The notes under the pieces are model-generated. The model was not told the origin of the DNA. It did no database searches and saw only the letters and a list, made by a program, of their open reading frames with translations. Made by a program: the position numbers and the translations under genes. This document shows positions 26,102-36,400 of a DNA stretch of 64,000 bases, one piece after another. Every line of letters starts with the position of its first letter. Position 1 is the first letter of the stretch. The stretch is from Salinivirgaceae bacterium (GTDB lineage: Bacteria; Bacteroidota; Bacteroidia; Bacteroidales; SZUA-534), in the NCBI GenBank assembly GCA_024405635.1, contig JAKSOL010000011.1, positions 1 through 64,000 of the forward strand. The letters run 5' to 3'.

Positions 26102-27763
26102 ATGAAATACACATCGAGCAATAAACCTATAGTTCAAAGTATTGTAAATCAATTGATTGGTGTTGGCGTCCACAATATTTTCATTGCTCCCGGATCGCGA
26201 AACGCACCGCTTACTATAGCGTTTGCACAATGTCCTGAGTTTATTTGTCATTCTATTGTTGATGAACGTGTTGCAGGATTTTATGCTCTTGGCATGGCTC
26301 GTGAGCTTAACGAACCTGTTGCCATTGTATGCACGTCGGGAACGGCAGTGCTAAACTTTGCTCCTGCCTTGTGCGAAGCTTTTTACCAAGAAGTGCCAAT
26401 TGTTGCCATTACTGCCGACCGTCCAAGTTTTTGGATTGACCAAGAAGACGGACAAACCATTCGTCAACCCAACATTTTTGCAAACTACGTTAAACTATCG
26501 GCATCGTTGCCCGACGAGCGCGACAACAATAGCCTTCAAACTGCCGAATTGATGCTCGCTAATGCACTTAATGAACTGCGCACAGCACCTTTTGGCCCAA
26601 TACACATAAATGTTCCGCTTGATAATCCGCTTTACGAGCAAGCCGAAGTTGAGTGCCATTCAAAATCAATCTTTTTGCCTAATCGCCCAAAAGTTTGTGG
26701 ACTAGAGCAACTCAAAGAGCTATGTAACAGTAATTTACGTTCAATGATTCTAGTCGGGACAAACCAACCAGACGAAGAGATAAACCAATTAGCTAAACAA
26801 TGCCAAGCGCTTGGTTTTGTGGTTGTTGCATCGCCATTGGCTAATATTGAAGCCGAACAAATTGAAACTCCAGAATTGGTTTTGCTTGCCGCTACAGAAC
26901 AGCAAAAAACCAATCTATCGCCCGACTTGCTGATTACACTTGGCGGACCTATTGTGTCGAAACAAGTAAAGCTGTTGTTGCGCACCTTCAAGCCTAAATA
27001 CCACATTGATATTGACGAAAACCCAATGCGGGTTGATACTTATAACTGTCTGACTCACAAAGCAATTGCATCAACAAAACAAGCTTTGCAGTATATTGTG
27101 AATAACGCTTTGAGTGCTGATGCAACTTTTGGTAAAAGTTGGGAGAACAATAAAGCAACAAACAAAACAACCGACTATTGCAAACAAATAGATTGGTGCG
27201 ACTTGAGCATCTATCCTCACATAATTAAACTAATTGATAAACAAGATATTAACCTGCATTTATCAAATAGTACACCAGTACGATTTGGCGAATTGTTTGC
27301 CAAGGCAAAAGGCGTAAACTATTACGCTAATCGTGGGACAAGCGGAATTGACGGTTGCCTTTCAACTGCCGCAGGCGCAGCAATGGCCACAAGCAAAACC
27401 ACACTGATTATTACTGGCGACGTAGGATTTTTTTACGACTCTAACTGCTTTTATAACAGCCATTTGCCTGCCAATCTTAAAGTTGTACTTATAAGCAACG
27501 GACGCGGAAGCATATTCGACCTACTTGGCAATGCCCGCAAAACCAATGCTGAGCAGTACTTTACCACACCGCACCAATTTAACGCCCAACATCTATGCGC
27601 TGCCTTTAAGGTTGACTACTTCAGCGCATCGAGCCACCAGCAAGTTGAATCGGTTTGGCAAAAATTCATTAGCAATGGCAAATGCTCGGTTCTTGAACTT
27701 GATACTACAACCGTTGATAACGAACAGATTTTCAGCGAGTTTAAGAAGTTTGTTAAAGGGTGA
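26102..27763 (+). CDS. menD: SEPHCHC synthase MenD
   Basis: A 553-residue thiamine-diphosphate enzyme that adds a succinyl-semialdehyde unit from 2-oxoglutarate to isochorismate. Motifs: PGSRNAPLTIAF near residues 26-37, CTSGTAVLNFAPA, ADRPSFWIDQEDGQTIRQ, and the ThDP/Mg site NRGTSGIDGCLSTAAGA then GDVGFFYDSNCF. The start at 26102 fits the operon spacing. With menF and the thioesterase it implies the classical (not futalosine) menaquinone route; menH, menC, menE, menB and menA are not in this window. Confidence 0.95.
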   Translation: MKYTSSNKPIVQSIVNQLIGVGVHNIFIAPGSRNAPLTIAFAQCPEFICHSIVDERVAGFYALGMARELNEPVAIVCTSGTAVLNFAPALCEAFYQEVPIVAITADRPSFWIDQEDGQTIRQPNIFANYVKLSASLPDERDNNSLQTAELMLANALNELRTAPFGPIHINVPLDNPLYEQAEVECHSKSIFLPNRPKVCGLEQLKELCNSNLRSMILVGTNQPDEEINQLAKQCQALGFVVVASPLANIEAEQIETPELVLLAATEQQKTNLSPDLLITLGGPIVSKQVKLLLRTFKPKYHIDIDENPMRVDTYNCLTHKAIASTKQALQYIVNNALSADATFGKSWENNKATNKTTDYCKQIDWCDLSIYPHIIKLIDKQDINLHLSNSTPVRFGELFAKAKGVNYYANRGTSGIDGCLSTAAGAAMATSKTTLIITGDVGFFYDSNCFYNSHLPANLKVVLISNGRGSIFDLLGNARKTNAEQYFTTPHQFNAQHLCAAFKVDYFSASSHQQVESVWQKFISNGKCSVLELDTTTVDNEQIFSEFKKFVKG

Positions 27764-27836
27764 TTGGCCTTTCGCCCCCCAAAAAAAACAACTCTCACTC
27801 ACCTCAATCTCCATCATTTGCTACCGCATTTGCCAT

Positions 27837-27867
27837 TTTGTTTTTTTGGCTGATGCGTCTATATTTG
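27837..27867 (+). promoter_or_regulatory. Promoter of ileS
   Basis: TTTG (27837-27840), a 19-bp spacer and TATATTTG (27860-27867). The start codon lies 45 bp further downstream. Confidence 0.65.
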
Positions 27868-27912
27868 TGAGTTTTTTTGAAAAAATCGAAATATTCTAAA
27901 AATCAATAAGAT

Positions 27913-30900
27913 ATGAGCGACAAATTTCCAGAGTACAAGCAGTTCGATTTATCGCAAATCAACAAAGACGTGCTTGATAAGTGGCTAAAAGACCACACTT
28001 TTGAAAAAAGTACCGAAACACGCGCTGGTCAACCTAAATTCATCTTTTTTGAAGGCCCACCGTCAGCAAACGGAAAACCAGGTATTCACCACGTAATGGC
28101 GCGTAGCATTAAGGACATTATATGCCGCTACAAAACTCTACAAGGATTTTTAGTTGAACGTAAGGCTGGATGGGACACACACGGATTGCCAGTTGAACTT
28201 GGTGTGGAGCAAAAACTTGGCATCACCAAAGAAGACATTGGCAAAAAAATTAGCGTTGACGAATACAACCGCAACTGCCGCGAAGAGGTTATGAAATACA
28301 CCGACATGTGGCAAGACCTTACTTCGAAAATGGGTTATTGGGTAAACATGAACGACCCATACATAACCTACGACAACCGCTACATTGAATCGCTTTGGTA
28401 CTTGCTAAAAGAGATTTACAATAAAGGTTTGCTTTACAAAGGCTACACCATTCAACCATACTCGCCAGCTGCAGGTACTGGTCTTTCGAGCCACGAGTTG
28501 AACCAACCAGGCTGCTATCGCGATGTGAAAGACACAACCGTTGTTGGTCAGTTCCGCATGATAAATCCAAAACCCGAAATGGCTCAATGGGGAACTCCAT
28601 ACTTTATTGCTTGGACCACCACACCTTGGACTTTACCATCGAACACCGCATTGTGCGTTGGCCCAAAAATTGAGTACGTTGCCGTTCAAACCTACAACGC
28701 ATACACAAGCGAAAAAATAACTGTAGTGCTTGCAAAAGCATTGTTATACAACCACTTTAACAAGAAAGCTGAAGGTCTTGACCTTGAATCGTACAAGCCA
28801 GGCGACAAACTTGTTCCATTTAAAGTAGTGGGCGAATACATGGGTACCGACCTAGTTGGCATGAAATACGAACAACTGCTACCTTGGGTTAAACCAGTTA
28901 CAGCCGATGCTCGCGGCAATTGGAAAGACGCAACCGACGAGGCTTTCCGCGTTATTCCTGGCGACTACGTAACCACCGAAGACGGTACTGGTATTGTTCA
29001 CATTGCACCAACCTTTGGTGCCGACGATGCTAAAGTAGCAAAAGCTGCTGGTATTCCTTCGTTGTTTATGATTAACAAGAAAAACGAAACTCGTCCAATG
29101 GTCGATTTTTCGGGAAAATTCTACTTGCTTGACGATGTTAACGAGCAGTTTGTTGCTCAATGCATCGACACCGAGGCATACAAAGAGTTTGAAGGCCGTT
29201 GGGTTAAAAACGCATACGACCCACAATTCACTATCGATGGAAAATATGACGAGGCTGCTGCTCAGGCTGCCGAATCGCTCGACGTGTATATCTGCTTAAA
29301 AATGAAGGCAGCCAACAAAGCCTTTAAAATTGAAAAACACGTTCACAACTACCCACACTGCTGGCGCACCGACAAACCTGTGCTTTACTATCCTCTTGAT
29401 AGCTGGTTTATCCGTTCAACCGCCGTTAAAGACCAAATGATAGAGTTGAACAAAACCATTAATTGGAAACCAGAATCGACAGGAACTGGTCGTTTTGGTA
29501 AATGGCTTGAAAACCTTAACGACTGGAACCTTAGCCGCTCGCGTTATTGGGGTACTCCTCTGCCAATTTGGGCTACCGAAGATGGTGACGAATGCAAATG
29601 CATCGGCTCGGTTGAAGAATTGTTTGCCGAAATTGACAAATCAATTGCCGCAGGCTTTATGACCGAAAACCCATACAAAGCAAAAGGTTTTGTTGTGGGC
29701 GACAATTCAAAAGAAAACTACGAGAAAATTGACCTTCACCGCCCTTACATCGATGGAATTATTCTTGTGTCGAACAGCGGTAAGAAAATGATTCGCGAAA
29801 AAGACTTGATTGACGTTTGGTTTGACTCTGGTGCCATGCCATTTGCTCAACGTCACTGGCCTTTTGAACACAAAGACGACTTTGATAAACTTTACCCTGC
29901 CGACTTTATTGCCGAAGGTGTTGATCAAACACGCGGTTGGTTCTTCACTTTGCATGCAATTAGCACAATGATTAATGGTAAAGTGGCATTCAAAAACATT
30001 ATTTCAAACGGTCTTGTACTCGACAAAAACGGCAACAAGATGAGTAAACGTTTGGGCAATGCTGTCGATCCATTCTCAACAATCGAAAAATATGGTTCCG
30101 ACCCATTGCGCTGGTACATGATTACCAATGCTCAACCTTGGGACAACCTTAAATTTGATATTGAAGGAGTTGAAGAAGTTCGCCGCAAATTCTTTGGCAC
30201 ACTCTACAACACATACGGATTCTTCTCGCTTTATGCCAACATTGACGGTTTCAAATATCAAGAAGCCGAAATTCCATTGGCTGAACGCCCTGAGATTGAC
30301 CGTTGGATACTTTCGCTACTCAATAGTTTGATAAAAGATGTACAAAACGCATACGAAAACTACCAACCAACCGATGCAGGTCGCGCCATTCAAGATTTTG
30401 TAATGGACAACCTTAGCAACTGGTACGTACGTTTGAACCGCAAACGTTTCTGGGGTGGCGAATACAATAACGACAAAATTGCAGCCTACCAAACACTTTA
30501 CACATGCTTGGAAACTGTTGCCATTTTGGCTAGTCCAATAGCACCATTCTATCTTGACCAATTGTATCAAGACTTGACACAAACCACAGGTCGCGCTACC
30601 ACATCGGTACACTTGGCATCGTTCCCAAAAGTAAACGAAGCTGCTATTGATACCGACCTTGAAGAACGCATGGCTATTGCACAACGCATATCGTCAATGG
30701 TACTTGGTTTGCGCCGAAAAGTGAGCCTAAAAGTTCGTCAACCATTGAGCAAGATTATGGTGCCAGTGTTGAGCGAAAAAGCCAAACAACAAATAAGCGC
30801 TGTAGCCGACATTATTAAAACCGAAGTGAATGTTAAAGACATTGAACTAATTGACAACACTGCCGGTGTGCTTGTAAAACGCATCAAACCAAACTTTAAA

Positions 30901-31398
30901 GCTCTTGGTCCAAAATGCGGCAAAATCATGAAACAAGTGGCTGAGGTTATTGCCCAAATGTCGCAAGAAGATATTGTAGCATTTGAGCGCGATGGCAAAT
31001 TTAACCTTACCGTTGCCGACCAAACCATTTGCCTTGAACCAGCCGACTGCGAAGTTTTGTCGGAAGATATTCCAGGCTGGCTAGTTGCAAACGATGGAAA
31101 CCTTACCATTGCTCTTGACATTACCCTAACCGACGAGCTGAAAAACGAAGGCATTGCACGCGAGTTTATAAACCGCATACAAAACATTCGTAAAGACAGT
31201 GGCCTTGAAGTAACCGACAAAATCAACATTAAGATTAGCAAACATGCTGCTACCGATGCTGCAATTAACGCTTTTGCCGACTATATTAAGGCTCAAACCT
31301 TAGCTGTAAGCATTGAACTAGTTGACTCGGTTGCCAATGCAGTTGAAGTTGATATTGATGAGAATGTAATTGTGCTTGTTAAAATTGCAAAAGCATAA
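27913..31398 (+). CDS. ileS: Isoleucyl-tRNA synthetase (long, eukaryote-like type)
   Basis: A 1161-residue class Ia synthetase. The HIGH-equivalent motif is GIHHV (about residues 57-61) in the GPPSANGKPG context usual for Bacteroidota, and the KMSKR loop is at about 709-713. The CP1 editing domain lies between (TTPWTLPSN near 235, GTGIVHIAPTFGADD near 360). The long C-terminal region groups it with the eukaryote-like (type 2) IleRS, many of which are naturally tolerant of mupirocin; tolerance here is inference. A diverged copy of a piece of its 3' end occurs at 45180-45250. Confidence 0.96.
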   Translation: MSDKFPEYKQFDLSQINKDVLDKWLKDHTFEKSTETRAGQPKFIFFEGPPSANGKPGIHHVMARSIKDIICRYKTLQGFLVERKAGWDTHGLPVELGVEQKLGITKEDIGKKISVDEYNRNCREEVMKYTDMWQDLTSKMGYWVNMNDPYITYDNRYIESLWYLLKEIYNKGLLYKGYTIQPYSPAAGTGLSSHELNQPGCYRDVKDTTVVGQFRMINPKPEMAQWGTPYFIAWTTTPWTLPSNTALCVGPKIEYVAVQTYNAYTSEKITVVLAKALLYNHFNKKAEGLDLESYKPGDKLVPFKVVGEYMGTDLVGMKYEQLLPWVKPVTADARGNWKDATDEAFRVIPGDYVTTEDGTGIVHIAPTFGADDAKVAKAAGIPSLFMINKKNETRPMVDFSGKFYLLDDVNEQFVAQCIDTEAYKEFEGRWVKNAYDPQFTIDGKYDEAAAQAAESLDVYICLKMKAANKAFKIEKHVHNYPHCWRTDKPVLYYPLDSWFIRSTAVKDQMIELNKTINWKPESTGTGRFGKWLENLNDWNLSRSRYWGTPLPIWATEDGDECKCIGSVEELFAEIDKSIAAGFMTENPYKAKGFVVGDNSKENYEKIDLHRPYIDGIILVSNSGKKMIREKDLIDVWFDSGAMPFAQRHWPFEHKDDFDKLYPADFIAEGVDQTRGWFFTLHAISTMINGKVAFKNIISNGLVLDKNGNKMSKRLGNAVDPFSTIEKYGSDPLRWYMITNAQPWDNLKFDIEGVEEVRRKFFGTLYNTYGFFSLYANIDGFKYQEAEIPLAERPEIDRWILSLLNSLIKDVQNAYENYQPTDAGRAIQDFVMDNLSNWYVRLNRKRFWGGEYNNDKIAAYQTLYTCLETVAILASPIAPFYLDQLYQDLTQTTGRATTSVHLASFPKVNEAAIDTDLEERMAIAQRISSMVLGLRRKVSLKVRQPLSKIMVPVLSEKAKQQISAVADIIKTEVNVKDIELIDNTAGVLVKRIKPNFKALGPKCGKIMKQVAEVIAQMSQEDIVAFERDGKFNLTVADQTICLEPADCEVLSEDIPGWLVANDGNLTIALDITLTDELKNEGIAREFINRIQNIRKDSGLEVTDKINIKISKHAATDAAINAFADYIKAQTLAVSIELVDSVANAVEVDIDENVIVLVKIAKA

Positions 31399-31419
31399 GG
31401 AGTTTACTTCCTAATAATT

Positions 31420-31462
31420 AACGCTCCATCTAGCATAAAAGCTGGTTGGGGCGTTTTTTTTT
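31420..31462 (+). terminator. Terminator after ileS
   Basis: AACGCTCCA-TCTAGC pairs with GCTGGT-TGGGGCGTT (hairpin 31420-31455), ending in a run of nine T. Confidence 0.9.
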
Positions 31463-31550
31463 GCGAACAACACACTCGAATCTGAATCAATTTTGACTTA
31501 TACGTCAAATTGCATAGAACCCACAAAATTTGACTATATCAGCCAGAAGA

Positions 31551-32435
31551 TTAGTATTTGATATTAAAATAATCGAGTAAAGCTTTATACTGATCTTGTG
31601 CAGTAAGGCATGTATCACGCAGATAACCAGTCACATTAGACCACGGCTGTAATCCTCGATAATAGAACAATTTAAGCTCGTCGGTAATAATAAAAGGTAC
31701 AATGTTGTTGGCCAAACATTCTTTAAACAGAATCAAGCGCCCCACACGCCCATTACCATCTTGAAATGGGTGTATGCATTCAAAACGCACATGAAAATCT
31801 AAAATATCGTCAAATGTTTTTTCACGCTTTGCGTTATATTCTGCCAACAATTCCTTCATTTCATGATGAACTTCCGCTGGAATAGTTGTCTCGTTGCCAC
31901 CAATCTCGTTAGGCAGGCGCTTGTAATCACCCACTGCAAACCACGATTTTTGGCTATCTTGCGTATTGGTTTTCAACACACTATGGAGTTCTTTAATTAG
32001 CGCTTCCGACAAACGTTCTTCAGCACGATCTATAATCAAGTCGATGCATCGAAAATGGTTTACTGTTTCCATTATATCATCAATTCTTACACTTGAATCC
32101 ATTGCTCCTATTGTATGAGTTTCGTATATGTAACGCGTTTGCTCATGTGTAAGTTGACTACCCTCGATATGATTAGAATTGTAAGTCAAATCGATTTGTG
32201 TACGATGATAAATTCCACCTTTCAACTGTGATGTTTTCTGCTCGCGCAAGGCAAGCAAAATTGCTGAAGGCTTTTTCGATTTGTTGTGCTGAGGCAAGAC
32301 AGCATCATACGGTACGCTCCATGTCTTCCCCGTAAGAAAGGCGCCTTTGAGTTTCCCCAAGGCACAATAATTACGAATTGTTCGCTCGCTTATGCCATGT
32401 AATTTGGCAAATTCTGCAACTGATAAATAGTTCAT
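31551..32435 (-). CDS. Fic family protein with N-terminal helix-turn-helix
   Basis: 294 residues. Residues 1-45 form a small winged or MerR-like DNA-binding domain (LSVAEFAKLHGISERTIRNY). The Fic core follows, with an intact catalytic motif HPFQDGNGRVGR (His222 to Arg233), which predicts AMP transfer to a target protein. The N-terminal inhibitory motif S87-N-H-I-E91-G92 fits (S/T)xxxE(G/N), so activity should be self-inhibited. There is no partner antitoxin gene beside it. Palindromic sites at and upstream of the start codon suggest that the helix-turn-helix domain regulates its own gene. It is transcribed opposite to both neighbours. Confidence 0.9.
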   Translation of the reverse strand: MNYLSVAEFAKLHGISERTIRNYCALGKLKGAFLTGKTWSVPYDAVLPQHNKSKKPSAILLALREQKTSQLKGGIYHRTQIDLTYNSNHIEGSQLTHEQTRYIYETHTIGAMDSSVRIDDIMETVNHFRCIDLIIDRAEERLSEALIKELHSVLKTNTQDSQKSWFAVGDYKRLPNEIGGNETTIPAEVHHEMKELLAEYNAKREKTFDDILDFHVRFECIHPFQDGNGRVGRLILFKECLANNIVPFIITDELKLFYYRGLQPWSNVTGYLRDTCLTAQDQYKALLDYFNIKY

Positions 32436-32450
32436 ATCGGCAAGGATTTA
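32434..32450 (+). promoter_or_regulatory. Operator half-site overlapping the fic start codon
   Basis: ATATCGGCAAGGATTTA overlaps the fic start codon and repeats the right half of the palindrome at 32480-32495 together with its flank. Confidence 0.5.
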
Positions 32451-32479
32451 AACAAAAACGCATGCAAAATCGCAAAAAT

Positions 32480-32495
32480 TTGCCGATATCGGCAA
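32480..32495. promoter_or_regulatory. Perfect 16-bp palindrome upstream of fic
   Basis: TTGCCGATATCGGCAA is a perfect dyad 45 bp upstream of the fic start codon. Its right arm plus flank (ATATCGGCAAG followed by an A/T run) recurs at 32434. It is a likely binding site for the helix-turn-helix domain of Fic. Confidence 0.6.
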
Positions 32496-32572
32496 GAATT
32501 TTAAGCAAAAAAGTGCAAATTACTTTCTCTCTGACTTGCTTCGTAATGTTTTTTTTGTTCATCCGTGATTCA

Positions 32573-32598
32573 TAACTTTGAAATTATTCTTAACTTTG
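32573..32598 (+). promoter_or_regulatory. Two tandem -7 elements before the FecR-like gene
   Basis: TAACTTTG occurs twice, at 32573-32580 and 32591-32598, each a perfect TAnnTTTG. A TTTG at 32554-32557 lies 15 bp before the first. Confidence 0.55.
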
Positions 32599-32634
32599 TT
32601 TGTTATTACAATTAACCATTATATTTATTTAATC

Positions 32635-33387
32635 ATGAGATACAAAACATTAGCTACCATAGCAATAAGTGTGTTGATGCCATTCGTAAGCAATGCACAA
32701 AAAGCCGATTCATATAAAGTAGTAAAGGTTCAAGGCGAAATACAAAGAGTGAAAACTGGCAACCTTTTATCGTTGGGCGACAATGTTGTTAGCAACGAGA
32801 ATTTTGACTTTAAAACAACCAGTTCGCGCGCCGTTGTAGTAAACAAAGAGAAAGGCTGCATGATTTTGAGCGCAAAAGCCAACAACGAAGGTCCACAATT
32901 CCTTCCATCGTCAAACAACATGAGCGTAAGAGCAGCTTTGCCAGCCAATCCTACCGAAGTTATGGAATATTACTACGACAATGTGTTCATATCGGGTTTT
33001 GACAGCCTAAAGATTGATAATGAGGCTTTACAGATTGACGATGTGAATTATTTCACAGTAAATTATACAGCCAACAACAATTCGTATTCGGAAAAAATTG
33101 AACTAAAAAATGGGAAATTGGTGCTTCCAGCAACTCTTTTGGAAAAACAACCATCAAAAATAACCATTTGCTATAACGATGAGTATGGCGTAAACGGACA
33201 AACAGAATTCACTCCAGTGTATGCCGACAGCGAAACACTACGCGACGAAATTGCCGTAATCTTCTCAACCATAAAAGGCAAACGCAACGCCAAAGTATCA
33301 GCCTCAACATCGTTTGTAAACGATTTCTACGGAAAAACTACCGACGAAGCCATGGATGCTTGGATAAAATCAAACTTGAAATACTAA
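32635..33387 (+). CDS. Secreted protein with a FecR-like N-terminal domain
   Basis: 250 residues, signal peptide ending in SNAQ (start at 32635, MRYKTLATIA). Residues about 25-75 (KVQGEIQRVKTGNLLSLGDN, then SSRAVVV) resemble the small beta-domain of FecR-like secreted proteins that follows a gene-product-exposed-to-periplasm pattern. The remainder has no family I recognise. It precedes the CHAT-protease operon and is separated from it by a hairpin terminator lying 16 nt before the next start. Any functional link with the CHAT gene is inference from position. Confidence 0.6.
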   Translation: MRYKTLATIAISVLMPFVSNAQKADSYKVVKVQGEIQRVKTGNLLSLGDNVVSNENFDFKTTSSRAVVVNKEKGCMILSAKANNEGPQFLPSSNNMSVRAALPANPTEVMEYYYDNVFISGFDSLKIDNEALQIDDVNYFTVNYTANNNSYSEKIELKNGKLVLPATLLEKQPSKITICYNDEYGVNGQTEFTPVYADSETLRDEIAVIFSTIKGKRNAKVSASTSFVNDFYGKTTDEAMDAWIKSNLKY

Positions 33388-33406
33388 GAAAGCTGACTGA
33401 TATTAC

Positions 33407-33444
33407 AAATGCCTAATTGTTGATTACAGTTGGGCATTTTTTAT
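33407..33444 (+). terminator. Hairpin and T-tract immediately before the CHAT gene
   Basis: AAATGCCTAA (33407-33416) pairs with TTGGGCATTT (33430-33439), then further T. It ends 11 nt before the CHAT gene start at 33456, and only 2 nt before an alternative in-frame ATG at 33447. Confidence 0.8.
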
Positions 33445-33455
33445 TTATGCTCACT

Positions 33456-36400
33456 ATGAAACACTTGTTACTTGCCGCCATTCTGCAAGCTTTTGCCTAC
33501 CTCACATTTGGGCAATGCAACGAAAAAGAATCGATAGCCATTTTTAACCAAGCACAAGAACTTGACGACGAAGAGGCTGCCCCTTTGTTTGAAAAAGCTG
33601 CATCGGGATTCAGAAAATGCCAGCAATTTGACAACTATCTGATTGCCGCATACCACTCGGGCGTGGCATACTTAAACATTAACAACAATGATGCGGCACA
33701 AAGCATTTTGGAACAAGCCATTGCCGACACATACGGCAAAACCGATTCAACTGCTAGCGTCAATATGCTTATCTATCACACATTAGGCGAAGTTCACTAT
33801 GGCAAAAAAGATGCTCACCGTGCCATTTTCTACTACAACAAGGCGCTACAATTGCTAGGCTCTGACGACTCTGAAGAACTTGCAGTGTGCTTATTCAACG
33901 CTGGCAACTCGTACGACATGCTTGCCAACTACGACGAAGCCATTGGCGCTCACCGCAAATCGATTGCAATGAAGGAGCGCCTTGAAATAGCCGATAGTTC
34001 CGATTATTTGCAATCATTCTCGGCTCTTGGCGACATTTACCAAGCAATGGGCAAAACCGACTCGGCAAACTTCTTCTTCAGTAAGGCTCGCGAGTTTGTT
34101 GATGTAGCTGACTGCGAATCAAAAATTTACATGCAATACAAAGATGCCTTAAACGCCATCAACAACAACGACTACGCATCGGCTGAATACTTGTTTGCCG
34201 AGGCCAAAAGTCTTTGCGAAGTGTCGAACCTTAGAAACAACATTTATGTAAGCTGTTGCATGTATTTGGCTCAGATATACGAGCGCAACGACAACACCAA
34301 AAAGGCCATGGGCGTGCTGCTATCGGCATTGCAAACCAATCCTGATAAAGACGAAACTTACTACAATATCTTGCTGGCATACGGCCGAATGGATGAAGAC
34401 GTTAATGTATCGGCAGCTAAACTGCACGAAATAATAAACAATACCAGTAATAACGAACTGAAATGCTTGGCCCAACTTGAATTGGCAAAGAAACACGAAC
34501 AAAAAGGCAATCTGCAATCGGCCTTCGGCATATATAGCCAAGTGGCTGAAAACATAAACAAGGACAACCATCCCGAAATAAGCGCACAAGCTACTTATGG
34601 CATCGGCAACATTTATTTTCAGAAAAACGATTTTGAAAAGGCATTGACAGAATATGCTGTAGCTCAAAAAGTTATAGCAAACAAGGATAAGGAATTATCG
34701 GCTGTAATTAGCGAAGCTCTTGGCAATGTTTATTTCAAAATGGATAGTCTGTCGCTGGCACTTGCTCAATACGAACAAGCTTTCTCATTGCTCAAACAAC
34801 AGTTGGGCGCCACCAACTTCAGAACTCTATCGGCTGAAGAAAACATAGCCGCCATAGATGCTTTGAACTTGGACTTTGAAAAAGCTGCCGAAATTTACAA
34901 TCGAAGTTTGACTACAAAACAAACTCTGTATGATGCAACCGACGCAAAAATGTTCGACCTATATAACAGTTACGCCAACGTGCTTTGCAGCATGGCAAAC
35001 TATCAGGAGGCTGGAACTTTATACCAAAAGGCCCAACGCATATTGGAAACCCAAACTCTTACCGAATCAGCAAAGGACATTTTCTACAACAACCACGGAT
35101 TGTACTGCAAATCGATAGGCGACTACAAGCAGGCATTGACCGACATGTTGAACTCACTCAACATTAAAAGCAAATTGTATGGCGAGAACAGTTTGAAATA
35201 CGCCAACGCACTAAATAACCTCGGCACCATTTACATGCGCTTGGCTAACTACAACAAGGCTGGTGAATGTTTTGAGCAAGCTGAAGTAATCATTGTTGGC
35301 GCAAGTGGTGAACAATCGTTGGCATTAAGCGAGGTTTTTATCAATCAAGGAAACCTTTACAACCGATTAGGACAGAACGAGTTAGCGCTAGACTACTACA
35401 ACAAAACTCTAAACATAAAATCGGACAACGGCAACGATGACGACAAGGATCTTGCTCCCATTTACAACAATATGGGCACTGTGCACCAAAATACTGAAGA
35501 CTACCGCTTGGCTCTTTTCTTCTTCAAAAAAGCCCTAAACACTTACACAAAACACAATGGCTACAACTCGCAAGAAACTGCCGAGTCATACAACAATATA
35601 GGCAACACACTGCTTAAAACTGGGCAAATTGACGAGGCTATTGGCAACTATCGGAAAGCCACCGACATATACGCAAAATTTCCCGACATAAACCCTACAC
35701 TGTCAGGCAATGCCTACAACAACATTGCCACTGCATACTTACAATCGGGGAAACTAGATTCGGCGCTGGTTTTCTACAACCAATCGCTTGACATTTACTA
35801 CAAGGTTTTTGGTCATCAACATCCATACTTGGCTCTTATACACAATAGCATTGGCGACGTAAACATTCTGTTGGGCAACCATGCCCAAGCTATTGAATGC
35901 TACGGCAAGGCCATTGAGGCTAACCACGAAAACTTTAACCGCCAAACCGACGTTCTGCCTAACAAATCGGGATTCTACGACCAAAACATCTTTGTAAACT
36001 CGCTACTATCGAGAGCAACGGCTTATACGCAACAATATCTTCAAAATAAAAACTCAGAAGCCCTAACAACCGCACTGAAACATTTTCAGCTTTGCGACGA
36101 ACTGATAGTAAGTATGCGCCGCTCGGCCATAACCAAAACCGACAAGATGAATCTTGGCGCTATTGCCGCTAAGTGCTATGAAGGCGCTCTTGAAATATGC
36201 ACCGAAATGCTAAATGGCAACCTATCAGGAGAACAACGTAAACTATATGAGCAACAAGCTTTTACCTACATTGAAAAGAGTAAATCGAACTCGTTGCTTG
36301 AATCGATGGCCGGACAAGATGCAATGCAACTTGCCAACATTCCTACCGAACTACAGAAAAAAGAAAGCCAACTATCGGCTAACGTTCTGTACTTTGAAAA

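Noticed and set aside
30738-31241. 167-residue minus-strand open frame inside ileS
   Set aside because: Antisense shadow with very high Ser and Met content; ileS is intact in the other direction.
31490-31550. Inverted repeat TTGAC/GTCAA after ileS as an attachment site or operator
   Set aside because: The arms are only 5-6 bp, there is no integrase or duplicated flank, and such matches are expected by chance in AT-rich DNA.
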